Assembly (NCBI GenBank): GCA_029706075.1
Contig: JAINUG010000179.1
Location: forward strand, 1,076,501 to 1,140,500
Direction: 5' to 3'
DNA from: Aldrovandia affinis
Taxonomy: Eukaryota; Chordata; Actinopteri; Notacanthiformes; Halosauridae
DNA length: 64,000 bases
The notes under the pieces were generated by a model. It was not told the origin of the DNA and made no database searches. It saw only the letters and a list, made by a program, of their open reading frames with translations. The position numbers and the translations under genes were made by a program. Of the stretch, positions 1-13,139 are shown in pieces (position 1 is the stretch's first letter; every line of letters begins with the position of its first letter).

Positions 1-2755
1 GTGAAGGGTGACTCAGGAAAGCTCATCCTCATGTTAATCCCACTGTGAAAACACGTTAGGAGTGCCATTTTGGGCCTTACTGCGAGCATAGTTTAGGTGC
101 CTGCGTGGCTGAAATATACCGGTGAAGGATTGCGCACAGTCTGTTATTCTAAAAGTCACAAAAACAAGTTCTTAGATTTCCATTAACAGCACGCAATACC
201 AATACACATTTGTGTTATCTCTCACATATGAAGTACGTGACATGTTAAACCAGGAATGCTTCAGGAAGATTCCCATTATTGTCAGGCAGGAGTGGATACG
301 CTCGCTGTGTCAATGGTCGCTAAGCCAGCTGGACGTCCGGGCCCGAGTTTTTGTCCCATTTTCTTTCTCTCTCACATATCATTATACTAGCATGACAACA
401 TGTTCAAATGACTGTACTGTGTCATGTGTCGATCTCAACAGGGTAACTGACAAATGAACTGGGACCACTTGCTTATTTTTGGTTTTACTATTGAAACAGC
501 GCCACCGTGACAAGGGAATTTACCATAATTTCAGTTTGTGGTTTTTGCTTGAATGGCGAGCACTTGTGTGCACATCAGCTGTGAACTGGGCACAGAACGG
601 CAAGGAACCCTGGAGTTGGTCTGGAGTCCATTCAACACTTTTGTCTGGATACCGATGACAGTGACCAGCACTGAAAGCGGAGAGAACTGAGAGGAAACCT
701 TTCTCCGATTTCCCCTGCTTTCCTGCTGACTGGGGGAAAAAAAGGGAGGGGACTCTTTGTTGGTAAATTTAGACTGAATTGAATGATTTGGTGCTTTATA
801 AACTGTGGTAAGGTGACAGACTCACCACGGTGGTTTTGTTTTTTTAGTCGTGGCTTATTCTCTGTCGTAAACTGGAGGTTTTGGAAGATCTCACAAATGG
901 AAAGTATAAGAAAAAGAGGAATACAGGTCTTTATCCATTCCGCTGCTGTCTCAGACTCCACCTTTTTCAACTGGAAAAGCACAAACATTCTATCCAGGCA
1001 GGTCTGGACAGCTCCCCATTCGGACTGTATTCTGGACAAAGTGAGCCAGGCAAGTTGGCCAGAGGAGTGTGTGACGTGACCCCATCCGCCAGTGATTCCA
1101 GCCCCCACCCCCCACTTCATGCTAAAAGACTTGTCAGACTGTAAGATAACTTGCTGTGCATTTCTCCATTTCCCAGATTTCTCGTGTTAGTATCGGTATT
1201 CCTGTGCGTAATGTGGACAGTGTGTTTGCTTGCCTGTCTCCCGTTTTCCGCACGACCAGAGCGAGGGCTTCTTATGCTCTCGCGCGTCGCCACTCCGATA
1301 CGCCAGTAAAACACTCAGAGGCACCGTCGCGTGGCTGTTTCTAGGTAACACATCATGTCTCTGTAATAAGCGAAAGCATTTTCTGCCGGAAAATGATGGT
1401 TGCGGGTCCGGGTGCATTTTCCGGAATTGGTAGTGAGCAACGGCCAGCGATAAGAACGCATCGGCCATTTATGCGCTTTGACGTTTCAGTGAAGCGTGTG
1501 CTGCGTGTCTCACTTTCAAAGAGCAAGCGAAAAAGAAAAAAAAAGTTTCTATCTAGACTGAACCTTACAAATAGAAAAGGGCCCTCATTTGAATTAGTTT
1601 TCTCTTAGCGAGAGTACTTTGAATCGAGGGGAACCTTTGTGAAATGCAATGAAATGAAAAGTGAAATGCTGTTGTAAGCAGGGTCACAAGGTCTGCGGTT
1701 TGAGTTTCAGTCTTGGTACATTAAGGGACCCTTGATTAGTTCACAACATGAGGGAATGTTTAAAAAAAAAAAAATCGTGCCAATCACCAAAGGACTCCCT
1801 CCCATTTTTAGCCTGTACCCGTTAAAAAAACTAAATATCGTTATCTTTTCACTCTGGCCTTTTTCTATATTTACATTTCTGAGAGACGTAAATAACTAAA
1901 AGGGAAACCCGTGGAAATTGAACCGGTCTTTTCTAAAATAATTGAATTGCATTTTTATTTTCTGTGAGAGGCCATTGTCATAGGGAGACACTGTTTTGAA
2001 GTAATTTTCTCTTTATTAAGCATCGCAGGAAATGTGTATCTACAATGTAATGTTTGCACGGAAAAAAAGAAAAAAAATCTGGTGAAAAGCAGATTGCCTT
2101 TGTAAACATGTTTAAACAGTTGAATCTCATACACGTTTTTATGTTCCTTCAAAAATCGTCTAGTCCCCATAGTATATTTTATGATCTTAGCAACACATTT
2201 TTCTTGTTTCTTAATTGTGAATACCTACAGATGGTCTTGCATTGCTCTGTTTTGATAAACTATATAACTGTAGGATTTTTTTAAGTTTTTTTTTTTTGGA
2301 AATTACTAAAATATTGTAAATGTTAAACCTGTGGTTTTATTGAGCTTGAATTTGGTGTTATAAATTCAAATTAAAGTTACTTAACAGAACTGTTTTGATA
2401 TGTTTTTTTATTAAGTGCATGCGTATGGACACTTTTGATGACAGACTTAATTTGAGTTACATCTGAATGCTGGAAGAATTTGTTGTGTTAATTTAACTAA
2501 GTAGAGGGTTATGTGGCATATTCTTCACCATAAACCCAGTTTAGTTCTACAATAACCAGAAAAAAAAGAGCACAAATGAATATTTCCATGAAAACAGGAC
2601 ATAAAAAGTACATGTCTTTCCATAATATACAGAGAACATGGACAATTCTCTGAAGAAATAATGAATGGATTTAACTTCTTACCATTACCAACAACAAAGA
2701 AAAAAAAGTACTAGTCCTAAAATGTATTTGGTTATATGTAACACAAGCAATCTGA
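1..2755. other. unique DNA, no gene recognised
   Basis: Mixed composition with a CpG-containing patch near 1245-1340, AT-rich from about 1600 onward. Open frames here are short, overlap on both strands and resemble nothing I know. Confidence 0.4.
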
Positions 2756-2756
2756 G

Positions 2757-2895
2757 TCCGTGGGTAATTTATTTGTTTGTTTATTTGTCAGGGGCAAAAC
2801 AAAGCGCATTGTTACAATGTTAAAAGACAAGCATCAGATGCATTGCACAGTTTATAACCAAAAGCTAATTTCCAACACTTGTCCCCAACAAACTA
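2757..2895. repeat. dispersed repeat, copy 1
   Basis: It shares with 46205-46320 the ordered blocks TTTATTTGT-AGGG-CAA, GATGCA-TG and AAGCTAATTTCCAA followed by a GTCCC block. Similar 'TTTATT...AAGCTAATTT' repeats occur in many fish genomes. The two copies are diverged. Confidence 0.5.
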
Positions 2896-3019
2896 CAGAA
2901 AAAGAAAATATTTGTCAAAAAATAAAAACAAATGAAAAAATGCATCCACTTTATACAGGAAAATATTAATTAATAAAAAACTAAACACAAGCAACTGTAA
3001 ACTACATAATGAGAGCAAC

Positions 3020-3528
3020 CACCGATATACTTATTTTTTTAAACTATAAATGCGTTTATAAAACCAAAGTAATTCATGATCACAAATGTCAGTATTGTGG
3101 TGTATTATCATGTGGTTACCAGATTGAAACACTAGATGGCAGTATTGCTATGTTGCTTGCATTTTGCTATTGTGTTGGTCCCTGCCACATTGAGTGACAA
3201 ATGTGCTTGCAGTATGTGTGTGTTTTATTGGCAACCCTGGGCACCCAGGATTCCCAACACAATTTGAAATGAGTGCTTAGCTGTAATTATCATTGTTCAC
3301 TCTGTATGACAGCTCAATATAATCTGCAAAAGGCATTCATATGTATCAGCCTTATATTTATATATGCATTTAGTCATACTCAACAAAATGTGTTTGTACA
3401 TTTTGCAGTTGACCAAGTTGTTTTTTGGGAAATGATTGAAACATTGTTGCTGTGCTTTAAGTATATTCTTGTTTCACAAACTTTAAACAGTACACTGTCC
3501 TATGTTTGCCTAATTCATACCAATTCAA
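3020..3528 (+). repeat. tandem duplication, unit 1
   Basis: First of two adjacent homologous units. Shared landmarks, in order, are an AT-rich start followed by CTATAAATGCGTTTAT, GGCAGTATTGCTAT, GTGTTGGTC, GAGTGACAAAT, a 20-plus-base AATGTGTTTGTACATTTTGC block, GGGAAATGATTGAAACA and AAACTTTAAACAGTACACTG. Open frames inside reflect this shared sequence, not a gene. Confidence 0.8.
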
Positions 3529-3962
3529 CCATAGATATATATTTTTTTCAAAATTATAAATGGCTTTATGAAAAACATTTTTCATGGTAAGTAATTAATG
3601 CTTGCTTGGTACATGCAGCCAGATGTTGTATGGGAATGAAACACCAGAGGGCAGTATTGCTATATTGCTTGCATCTCGCGACTACTGTGTTGGTCACTGT
3701 CACAGTGAGTGACAAATATGCTGCAGTATGTTCACAACAGTTTGAAATGATGTGCATAGTTATAATTGTCACTGTTGATCTGCAAAATTCAAGGCTGATG
3801 CAAAAATGGAAATCAGCCATCAACAAAAATGTGTTTGTACATTTTGCAGTTGGCCCAGTTGTTATTTGGGAAATGATTGAAACAGTTTTCTGTGCTTTAA
3901 GTGGTTTTTTTGTATTTCACAAACTTTAAACAGTACACTGTCTTATATTTGCCTAATTCAAT
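3529..3962 (+). repeat. tandem duplication, unit 2
   Basis: Second unit with the same landmarks as 3020-3528. It lacks about 75 bases present in the middle of unit 1. It ends around GCCTAATTCA, where unit 1 also ends. Confidence 0.8.
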
Positions 3963-5516
3963 GTTGCATAAAGAATATGGCAGCGACAGCAAGAACAAAA
4001 AGGGCATGTGGAAAGCTATGGAAAAAAATTAGATGGACCTAGGTAATTTAGTGTAAAGTGAAAATGAAAATAAGAGCAGAACCAGACCCATAGAATGCTC
4101 CAGTTGAAAAGGGGGTCAGTGTGCAGACAGGGATCTTCTCTGAAAGACCTGGTAATCATGCTCATTGAGGTAAAACAAAAAGCCAAATGTGAACGATATC
4201 AGATAAGCAAGGGTGGAACAAAGAATTGTTTGGTCTACAGAACCAAAGCAGCATAGTGGTCACGAAACTGACCACAGACGTGCCAAAAACCGAGAGAAGG
4301 CAGTAAGATCCAGATAGAGAAGTAAAAAGTGTATTCCTCCAGGAATGAACAGCCACTAGTTTCTGTGCTCTGGCATTGGTAGGAGAGCTTTAGTGAGAAT
4401 CAATATAGAGTTGCATCTATTGCAACCAGTGTAAGAATGTTCTTGTGTCTTTCTGTCTTGTACAGAAAGTTTGTCATCCCTGTACCTGTGAGTAGCCCAT
4501 CGTCTGATCTGAGTGATAAACCTCGGGGTTGTATGTATAAGCATATCAAGCATTTATCAAAATGGACATTTCAAGATTGACATTTTATTCCCATCAACAA
4601 AAGTTTGCACTTGGCACAGTGACTGAGGAGGAGTTATATTTTCCCTCTATTTTTCCCCTATTAATGTTGACTACAAGAGTAAAAAGACACCTGGATTCTG
4701 AGTAATTGAAATGAAACGGGAAACTATATAAAATTCCCCTGCAACTTTTATACACAAAATTCAAATTCAAATACATTTTTTGAAGGGGTCAGCGAACATG
4801 CATATTGCCATCTCAAATTGAATTAATCACAGTTCCCCTTGCAACTCTGTAGCTCTATGATAACACAAACACATAAAGATTATCGCCAGAGACTAAATAA
4901 ACGTGTAAATCTTGATTATTTCCATAGCATTTCAGGAAAGAGTATTGTCAAATCTTTGGATTACCCGAGGAATGAATGTCATTGGCAGTATCCCAGCATG
5001 GGGACAGAGGAGGGTAATGAGCCTGCAATCCAGTAGTGTTTTTACTCCCAGAGGGGGAGTGTGACTGTGTGACTCTGACTGGGATCGATGCGTGCCCTTG
5101 AGTGACGGGCGGAAGCCTGTGTTGTTTCTGGGACCCCGCCGGGGACACCGCGCGTGGTTCCGGGTCATGGAGAGGGCAGTGTTTGCCTTTGTCTTCTGTG
5201 CAGAAGTCCAGGGCAGCTGCCTGCCCTCCCTGAGACTTGTGTTCCTGTGAGAGCGCAAGTCAAACTCTCGGAAAACAAAGACCTCTGACAGCCACATGAA
5301 GGGGCCGGGTCACCTCAGATTTACACATACAGTAGTCCTGTGCCGAATATGTAATGATACATGTACAGTATGTGTATATTTTATTATTTTTATACTTTTC
5401 TCACTGTGCATATGGCCTTTATTTATGTATATAGATACAAAAATGTACAACAAAACTATTACTTACAGGGATCTTTTCACGGACTGGCCTGATCATACAC
5501 ACATTTTTATTATTGT
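3963..5516. other. unique DNA, no gene recognised
   Basis: No repeat family or coding signature seen. A 121-residue frame on the minus strand (4932-5297) lies in a GC-richer patch but has no recognisable domain. Confidence 0.4.
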
Positions 5517-7050
5517 ATATACTGCCGGTCAAAAGTTTTAGAAGACCTCAGTTTTTCCAGCTTTTATTTAAATTTACGCAGTTTAATGTTTAGATGTACT
5601 GTGAAATTAAAGCTTAGAACAAATAAACAATTGGAGATCAAAAATAAATCATGGAATCGTTTTGTTTAACAAAACGTAATCTAAATTTTTTACTCATCAA
5701 AGTAGCCACCTTTTGCAGATATAACAGCCGAACACACTTGTGGCATTCTTTCTACAATGGAAATCAAATATTGTTTGGAAAGTTCTTCCCAACACTGTTG
5801 CAGAAGTTCCCACAAAAGTGTTGCACTTGTAGGTTGCTTCGCTTTCACCCTTCTGTCCAGTTCATCCCAAACCAGCACGATGGGGTTTAAGTCTGGAGAA
5901 TGTGCTGGCCATTCCATGATTTGAAGCTTACCGTCTTGTTCTTTTCTTCTCAGGTAGTTCTGACATAGCCTGGAGGTATGTTTTGGGTCATTATCTTGCT
6001 GTAGGATGAACCCCTGACCAACTAAGCATAGACCAGAGGGTATTGCATGGCGCTGCAAAATGCTGTGGTAGCCCTTTTGATTCAGGGTGCCAGTCAATCT
6101 GTGCAAGTTGCCGACTCCGGATCCAGCAAAATAGTCCCAGACCATCACGCTTCCTCCTCCATGTTTGACAGTTGGTGTCACACACTGAGGAACCATCCTT
6201 TCGCCCACTCGACTGTACAAAAACCCTGCAAGATGAACCGAAGATTTCAAATTTTGATTCATCAGTGCTTCATGGCCCAGGCAAGCCTCTTTTTCTTATT
6301 TTACCATCTTAGCAATGGCTTTCTTATTGCCACTCGAACTGTCAAACCTGCAGCTCGAAGTCTTCTCTTCACAGTTGAAACTGAGACTTCCTTACTTTGA
6401 CCAGTGTTAAGCTGTTGTCCTGTGAGCCACCTATCACGCAAGCTGTTGACTCTCAGAAACTTGTCTTCTGATTTTCTTGTGGCTTTGTGACTTCCTGTCA
6501 GAGTTTCCTCCAGTTTCCAAGTGCCTTTTGATGGTGTAGGAAACTGTACTCGCTGACACCTTGGCCTACTTTGCAATTTCTCTAAAGGAAAGACCTACAT
6601 GTTTAAGGGTTATAATGGTCTGTCTGTCTTCCTTTGTCAATTGCCTTTTTCTCACCATTATGATAGCAATATACTACTTCCTGCAGTGCAATATTGTCCA
6701 AATAATGCTTCAGAGGGTGTAGTAACACAGTCTGTTCCAACACTGCTTTTATACAGACAGAGGGTTTGTAAGTAATCAACAAAAGTTGGGACACCTGTAG
6801 GAATTGTTTGCATCAACTTTCAAGGCTCAATTTACTTCCATTGCTGCAGAACAGCTGTAAGTTGTTAATCCATTACTTGTTCCCTGAAAAGGGCCTTTTT
6901 TTATAACTCTGAAATGTACATTCTTTTTCTGTTTTTGGTAACCTAAACTTTTGTTTTTAACCTCTGGCAGTTTACCGCTTATCTTTGTACTATTTCAGAT
7001 TCTTCACTGGACTTGAACTGCTTAAATTTCCTTTTGACCGGTAGTGTATA
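5517..7050 (-). mobile_element. Tc1-like DNA transposon, near full length, inactive
   Basis: The ends are inverted: the left reads TACTGCCGGTCAAAAG and the right is the complement of CACTACCGGTCAAAAG, both next to TA as expected for Tc1/mariner. The transposase lies between them on the minus strand. At 1.5 kb it has the usual Tc1 length. The left terminus has lost two bases relative to the right. Confidence 0.9.
5690..6658 (-). pseudogene. Tc1 transposase pseudogene
   Basis: Starts at ATG 6658-6656 (MVRKRQLTKEDR). The paired-type helix-turn-helix region includes STVKRRLRAAGLT, and a DDE domain follows. The first Asp is present (TDESKFEIF) and the second is present (QQDNDPKHTS). The third acidic residue is lost: the usual NPIE reads NPIV through a GAG-to-GTG change near 5886. 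An in-frame TAG at 6566-6568 (EIAK-stop-AKVS) and frame shifts break the frame further. It cannot make an active transposase. Confidence 0.88.
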
Positions 7051-9254
7051 TTTTTTAATCAGGCTTGCCACATTACTATCCATCATCGAATAAAAAATAA
7101 TGTTGTCCTGCACTGCTCTGCTATAGCTTCAATATGACAGCAATGAGGCCTGTAAATGTTTTTGGTTTAATCCCAGTTTGCCATGATGTCCAGGGTAGCA
7201 TCCCCATCAGGAGTAAGACAGCCCATGCCAGGTGTGTGCCAGATGTTTGCCTTTTGGGGGAGACTTGATTTAAGAGTGCGATACTGTAAGCACATATTTA
7301 TCAGAATAGCGCCCCATTGAACTCCCCCACCCACCAACCCCCCCCAAAAAGGCATTTCCTGAATTGCACTGGGCACCATGCCCAGGGCTGGCAGTCGAAT
7401 GAACGATTGTAGTTTTCTTCATTTTCTTTCCCCTGTTGTTTGAGCGCTGCTGCCCCGCTTCTCAGGGGTCAAAGTTCTAAGGAAGTCCAGGATTGTACTT
7501 GTAATATGCTACCTCATATTCGTCCCCCAGGGCTGTTCTCTGAAAAGGACCAGTACTTTGCATTACCTTACGACTACCATTTAGAATGTCTGTCCACTGG
7601 GAATTAATTAATACGTTTTTTTAATTCATTTTAATTCATTAATAAGTTAATGACCCTGAAGGACTGGTTTAAAATATTTGATGCATCCAACCAAACACTT
7701 TGCTTCAGGGTTTTTCACACAGGGTAAGTCACACTACCTTTTATACCTCTGGGAAAGTGAGTACATTTTGGGTTATGCCGCACAAACATCTCACAAGACT
7801 GCTCACTGTTTATTGCAGAAGACACGATTGTGTTCTCGTTGGCTATCAGCACTGCACTTCACTTGCATTTTACATACCTGTATTATTAACAGAAATTCTA
7901 GATGTACTAGATATGTTCTCGAAAATACTCCCCCATATCTTGAGAGCTTTTTTGACAATAAACATGTTATCAACATAAGAATGTTGTATGGAATTGCACT
8001 TTTATTATACAATAGTTTAAAAACATATGAAATTACTTTTTTATAAATGTTGAAACACATGTATGCCAAGATGGTACAAAACAATTTGGTGATATGGGAT
8101 TTAAAGCTTTAAAGCTTGATATCTAAAACCAACTTTCTACATAAAGGCTTGTTTCATTCTAAGCTACCAGTGTGTCTTAGGGGATCTGATGGGTGATTGG
8201 TGAAATGCGCCCTTTTGCACAGAAGGCAGACTGCATGACAGGTGTATTATGTTCAGTCCAAGCCTTTTCCTTCCCATTTGGGTTTGTTCTGTATGCAGAT
8301 GTAAAGCAAGAGCAAGGGAATGTTAAATGTTATGTGTGTGCAACATTTAAATCGTCTTTTTGGTTTCCCTTCAATCTATCTTTTTGGTCATTTCCAGAAA
8401 CTGAGGGCTACACGTGATTTTATATTTCATGGGGTTCGAGGAGGAGTCGAGCTTGTTAATCTCAAGCACATAAAAAGCAACACGTTAAAAACCTAAGCGC
8501 CACCGTTACTGATTTTTAAACACTTAATGCAACAGGTCCCACGTGGCTCTAAGGCTGAAGAATGCCATTCTGTCCACTGATCTGTTAGATATCCAAGTTC
8601 TCTACAGATGCTAATCCACCAGTGCTCGGGCGCAGAGTCTCCAGGGAGCAGGCAGGGAATGCGCTTTAATGGTGGATTTGGTTATCTTTGTTCCCAGTGC
8701 TGGAGGTAGCAGCTGCCAGACAGATTGCACTGGAGGGTCTGCGTGGATTGGGTGTCAAGGAAACAGGGTTTTGCTGTTGTCTCCTCTGAAGGGGGGTGGG
8801 TTGTTGCTTTCTCAATGTCCATGTTCCTATAATTCCCCCAGTGACCTCTTTAACATGCCTGGCGTAAATGAGTAGGAACGAGTGGACACTAAATTAGAGC
8901 GCTATAAACCTGGCTGGTTTGGTTCTGTTCTTGCTCAGCCAACTCCCTCCCTCCCCAAAACTTTATTCCACTGCTTTGGTGGTCCAAGTCAGTTCAGTTC
9001 TCTGCAGCCAACCTTGCCTTCAATGTAACTTACACCCTTGCCTTGTGAGGCGTGATTGACAAGGGCAATCCCCCTTTTCTTTGCCCTCTTGAAAATAAAA
9101 AAAGTACTGAGGAGACCTTTGCAGCTCATCAGAATTAGAATAGTGTTCTGCTGGTATTTCAGTTCCACACCAAAGCGGCAGCAGAAATTGCACAAGGCAT
9201 TAAAACGCATTATTTTTCCAGACCACTCATGAATGTCTACATATTCTCCAAGGA

Positions 9255-9255
<1 letters not shown>
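7051..9255. other. unique DNA, no gene recognised
   Basis: AT-rich to mixed sequence. No repeat family or coding signature was recognised. Confidence 0.4.

Positions 9256-9322
<67 letters not shown>
9256..9322 (+). repeat. (CAA)n microsatellite
   Basis: About 22 uninterrupted CAA/ACA units. They produce a spurious poly-Asn stretch in a 177-residue open frame that is not a gene. Confidence 0.97.
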
Positions 9323-10949
9323 GTAAAAATGTGTTTGTGGGGGGGAGTCTACAGTCAGGTGTGGAGGTCACCCTCCCTAAGTGTTGGCTGAGCCACAGAG
9401 CACTTTTGCTCGCTTCGTGGTCATTCGTCTTGTGCTCGGGTTGTTTTCCGAGGTTGCACCAATGTGGATTTGAGAGTAAGATTTTGAAAAGCTTTATGTG
9501 TGAGGCACTGACTGCCTGGACACTTCTGAATCATGGCCCACCTCAGCCGGGATGCTGGCTCCAGCCAAGCGCTGAGGTCGCTCTCCCTAATCCCCCCTGG
9601 GCAGGACTAGAATCCCAGAATCAGTCCTCTCTTGAAAGACAGAAGAGCTATCGATTCATTTGTGCAAGCCAAACAGGTCCATTAGTAGAGGAGTGCCTTT
9701 CAGTTAGACTGGCAGGGTTGGGTTATTGCTGTCTGTTCATAAACAGAAGTATCCCCTGCTGAGTGACTGGTTCTGCGTGCACTGTCTGTGAAAGCATATG
9801 GTGTGAAGAGTGTTTACAGGCCAGCTTGAGTGGCTCGCTCAAAGCACATTGCAGTGAAAAAACACGCTGTCCCCGGCACTCGGCCCGACTCACAGTGTGG
9901 GTGGAGAGCGCCCTCTCTTTTCCATGACGACACAATGGCACAAGAGATCCGGAGATCGCTAGTCACAAGGGAGACTACTACACACACACACACGTGGTGT
10001 TCCTTCCTGTTTCAACTGAAGTTCTTCAAGTTTTTCAAGTTAACAAGCTGTGGTGTTAGGTAGTCATTCAGATGGAACACTTAGTTCAACAGTGATACAG
10101 AAAGGACTGAATTTTATTGTGAATTATATACAGTGTAGAGAGTGTGACCTCTACTATGGCAGAACTCCACCTGTATGAATCTGGCAGTTATTCTTTATAA
10201 ATAGAAAATAAGTATTTGACAAGGTGCTGTAGGTGTATCTGTGGGTTTCTATTTTTCCCTATGACTTCATTCAGTTTCATTCAAACTAATTACAATGCAA
10301 AAACATATTAATTGTACAATAACTGAACTGTGTTTATACCTTTGAAGGGCCACTTAGCTTAGTTGCTGTTTGAAGAAAAGTAAATATTTGGGGAAAGCAT
10401 TTCATTAGATGTAACCAGGGATACCTTCTTCATATGTTCACCCAAACAGTAGGACGTGGTTTGGTTGGTTGGCTGTAGTCAACTTTGTTTTATTTTTCCA
10501 GACTTTTTCATACCTCTTAACATTCAATTGCCATTTGCACTTTAGTTCATTTCCTTCAAGCCCATAAACACACATTTATAAAAGCAAATGCATATATGTA
10601 TGCTCTTCTACAAGCCTTTTATGGTGTTATATAGTTTCTCCCCAAATTAGAACAAGTTGGAATTTTAAACGGACCAGTGCAATGACAAAAAGGTGGAGTT
10701 TCATGTGCCCTCGTTTTTATTAAAATTGAGATTTTTAGAAATGAGGCTTGTTTCAAGATGAATGGTGAAAAGTTAGCTTGTGTGTTAGCAAGGCACACTT
10801 CAGTACAACAATGCTGGAAACTGGAAGCCATTGCTACACACAAAGCCATTGTTAAGAGTGGTTATTTAGAACCAAAATGGCAGTGACCAGCAGCCCACAA
10901 AATCTCTGTTATGGCCACTGTGTTACTTCTTCCTGTAACAGGTATGACC
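9323..10949. other. unique DNA, no gene recognised
   Basis: No repeat family or coding signature recognised. A short (CA) run lies near 9983. Confidence 0.4.
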
Positions 10950-12207
10950 TGTGACGGTGCTCGGCCACACCCTACCCGGAGATAGGTCGACCCTTTAAAT
11001 ACGCACTTCCCTTTTGGGAGCCCGCAAATTCATTGTTTGGTGTCCTCGCTGCGTTTCTTTGTCCTCGCTGGAAGAGTTGTGCTGGTTATCCCTCGCTGGT
11101 AAAGCAAATTCAGGTTGCAATTGTCCCTCTCGTAGCAGTTGCCTGGGTTGGCTTTCATAGCGCTCAGCGGGCACACTCATCGCCTTACAAAATGCCCTCT
11201 GCATTAAGACAAGGTGCTATTCCTCATAGGCCTCGCTGGCCACTGCCAAGGGTTCAGGTCTACAACAAGCTAATCTCAGACATGGCTGCAGTATCTGGTG
11301 CACTACGTAGCCTGTAGCTACATTAAGACAAGGACTTTCCTGTACGTGTTACCACTTTCGACTTTGACCACTGTTTTCCCACTGCTAAAATAGTTTTAAC
11401 ACCAATGTAAGGCAGAGCACAATTGTGTTGATTATTTTGGTTGACCGTTTTGTTAGTTGTTTTGCCTAAACCACCTTCCCCCCCTTTGGCCAAACCCCTT
11501 GTCTCTGATAGGAGCCTTGGCCCCCATTGACAGTAGGGAAGGCGAATGGAATGGCGCCCCTACGGAACACGGAAACAGAGAAGACGCACACTAGGGTCTA
11601 GGGTCCAGCCCCTGACTTTTTCCTCCACTCCTGGTTTCGGTTGCCCATTAGAGGGGTGTACTTTCCCTTGCAGTGCAGCAAGATAATCACAACCCCTAAA
11701 GAGTGCCCATAGTGGGGTGTATTCTATTTTTGCTGTGCATAAAGATAATCACACTCCCTCTAGATTGACACCCTAGCGCCATCCCTTGTACTGACCTCTT
11801 AGTGCTTTGGTGGCTTAGACCGTGTAAACTCCTGTGGGTGAGCATGCTCCTGGGCCTTGCTCCTTCCTCCCCCCCTTCTTGCCTGTTCTAGTAAGGGAAG
11901 TAGTACCTCTCCTTTTCAGTTGGTCCCTTTTCAGTCCATTTGTTTTTGTGCCTGCCAATCTATGGTGTCTTTGTATCCCAATGTTCTGTCCCCAGTGAGC
12001 CTCTAAAAATATATGACAACCAAGCCAAGAGACAAATAAATATATTTTGTATTTTTGTATTACAGCCTCTGTCTAAGTTAAATTAATTTAACCTCCTTGT
12101 GCAGGGAAGTACTTACCAGGTCAGGATCTCTCACCTGTTAAATGAGAGTGGCTTAATCACTAACTTCATTGGTTAACTGCCAGGCTCATCGGCCTCGGTG
12201 GGTTACA
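10950..12207 (+). mobile_element. putative solo LTR, about 1.26 kb
   Basis: Begins TGTGACGGTG and ends GTGGGTTACA, the TG...CA ends of an LTR. A TATA-like CTTTAAATACG lies near 10994 and AATAAA near 12037, so promoter and poly(A) signals are in the expected order. Internal short repeats include four copies of CCTCGCTG(G) (11040-11240) and a 50-base duplicated block ending AAGATAATCACA (11655-11755). No flanking target duplication was evident, so the boundaries are tentative. Confidence 0.4.
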
Positions 12208-13139
12208 TTCCTAAGGACATTCACACTCCTACGCAGAAAACTAGAAAACACAAACACTGATAGTAGTCGACTAGCTTAATTTGGTTAGTTCTTGTAAAGG
12301 ATATAGTACTTTTCTAAATCGCTTTGTATGTTATGTGATATAACTGACTTATCTAGTCTGAGAATTAACATTACAAACTTAATTACGAATAGCTAGCTAT
12401 GACCATTATGTCCAAATCAACCCAAAATAAAGAAATGTTTGCTAGCTTACTGTTAGGTCCACCTTTACAAGACACTTGCTTCAGTGATCAGTTTGTTGTA
12501 AATCAGCAAATCACCTTGGGAATCAGTGGAGCACCGGGAAATAATCAATGGCAATTTCCTTGACAAAATAGGTATACAAGGTGTAATTTGCGCCCTAAAA
12601 ATGAAATAGTCACAGCTAGGAGAAATATGAAACTGAACTAGAACGTTGTATTTCAAGTTGTTTGAAAAGATGTTGTTTAGAACGTATGTCAAAGCTAGCC
12701 AGGAAGCTCTACTTTTCATACACGCAGGGCACAATTTGGCACGTTACAGCAGCAAGTTCCCAGGGAGGAGCATTTTATTTTAAAATATTTGCCAGTGGCA
12801 TTCAAACTGCTAACAGGAAAGCATGGCTGAACCGGTGTGTTGGCCATGTGCACGTTGATATCAAACAGACTGAATTCGCCACTGATTCTGAGCGGGGTAT
12901 CCAACGTATGCCCCGGCATGACAATGTTTAAATGGAATACCCCATTACCCCCCTAGCATACCCCAGGATGCTAAAGGAGCACACCCACTCATTTGTTAGC
13001 TAGTGAGCCATGGTAACTTACATGTGTCATGTTAAACTCATGATGGAAAACAGAGACTAAGAATGTCATAACATAAAATCATGACATGCAATCATTGTAT
13101 TAGTTGAGCAATTTCACAATAAATCATAACATTTGTAAG
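12208..13139. other. unique DNA, no gene recognised
   Basis: AT-rich. No repeat family or coding signature recognised. Confidence 0.4.

Noticed and set aside
3273-3929. Two frames sharing FVHFAV and WEMIET that looked like paralogous small proteins
   Set aside because: The similarity follows from the underlying DNA duplication and the frames diverge at indels. No evidence of selection on protein.
9229-9762. 177-codon frame with poly-Asn
   Set aside because: Driven by the (CAA)n microsatellite. Downstream sequence has no recognisable domain.
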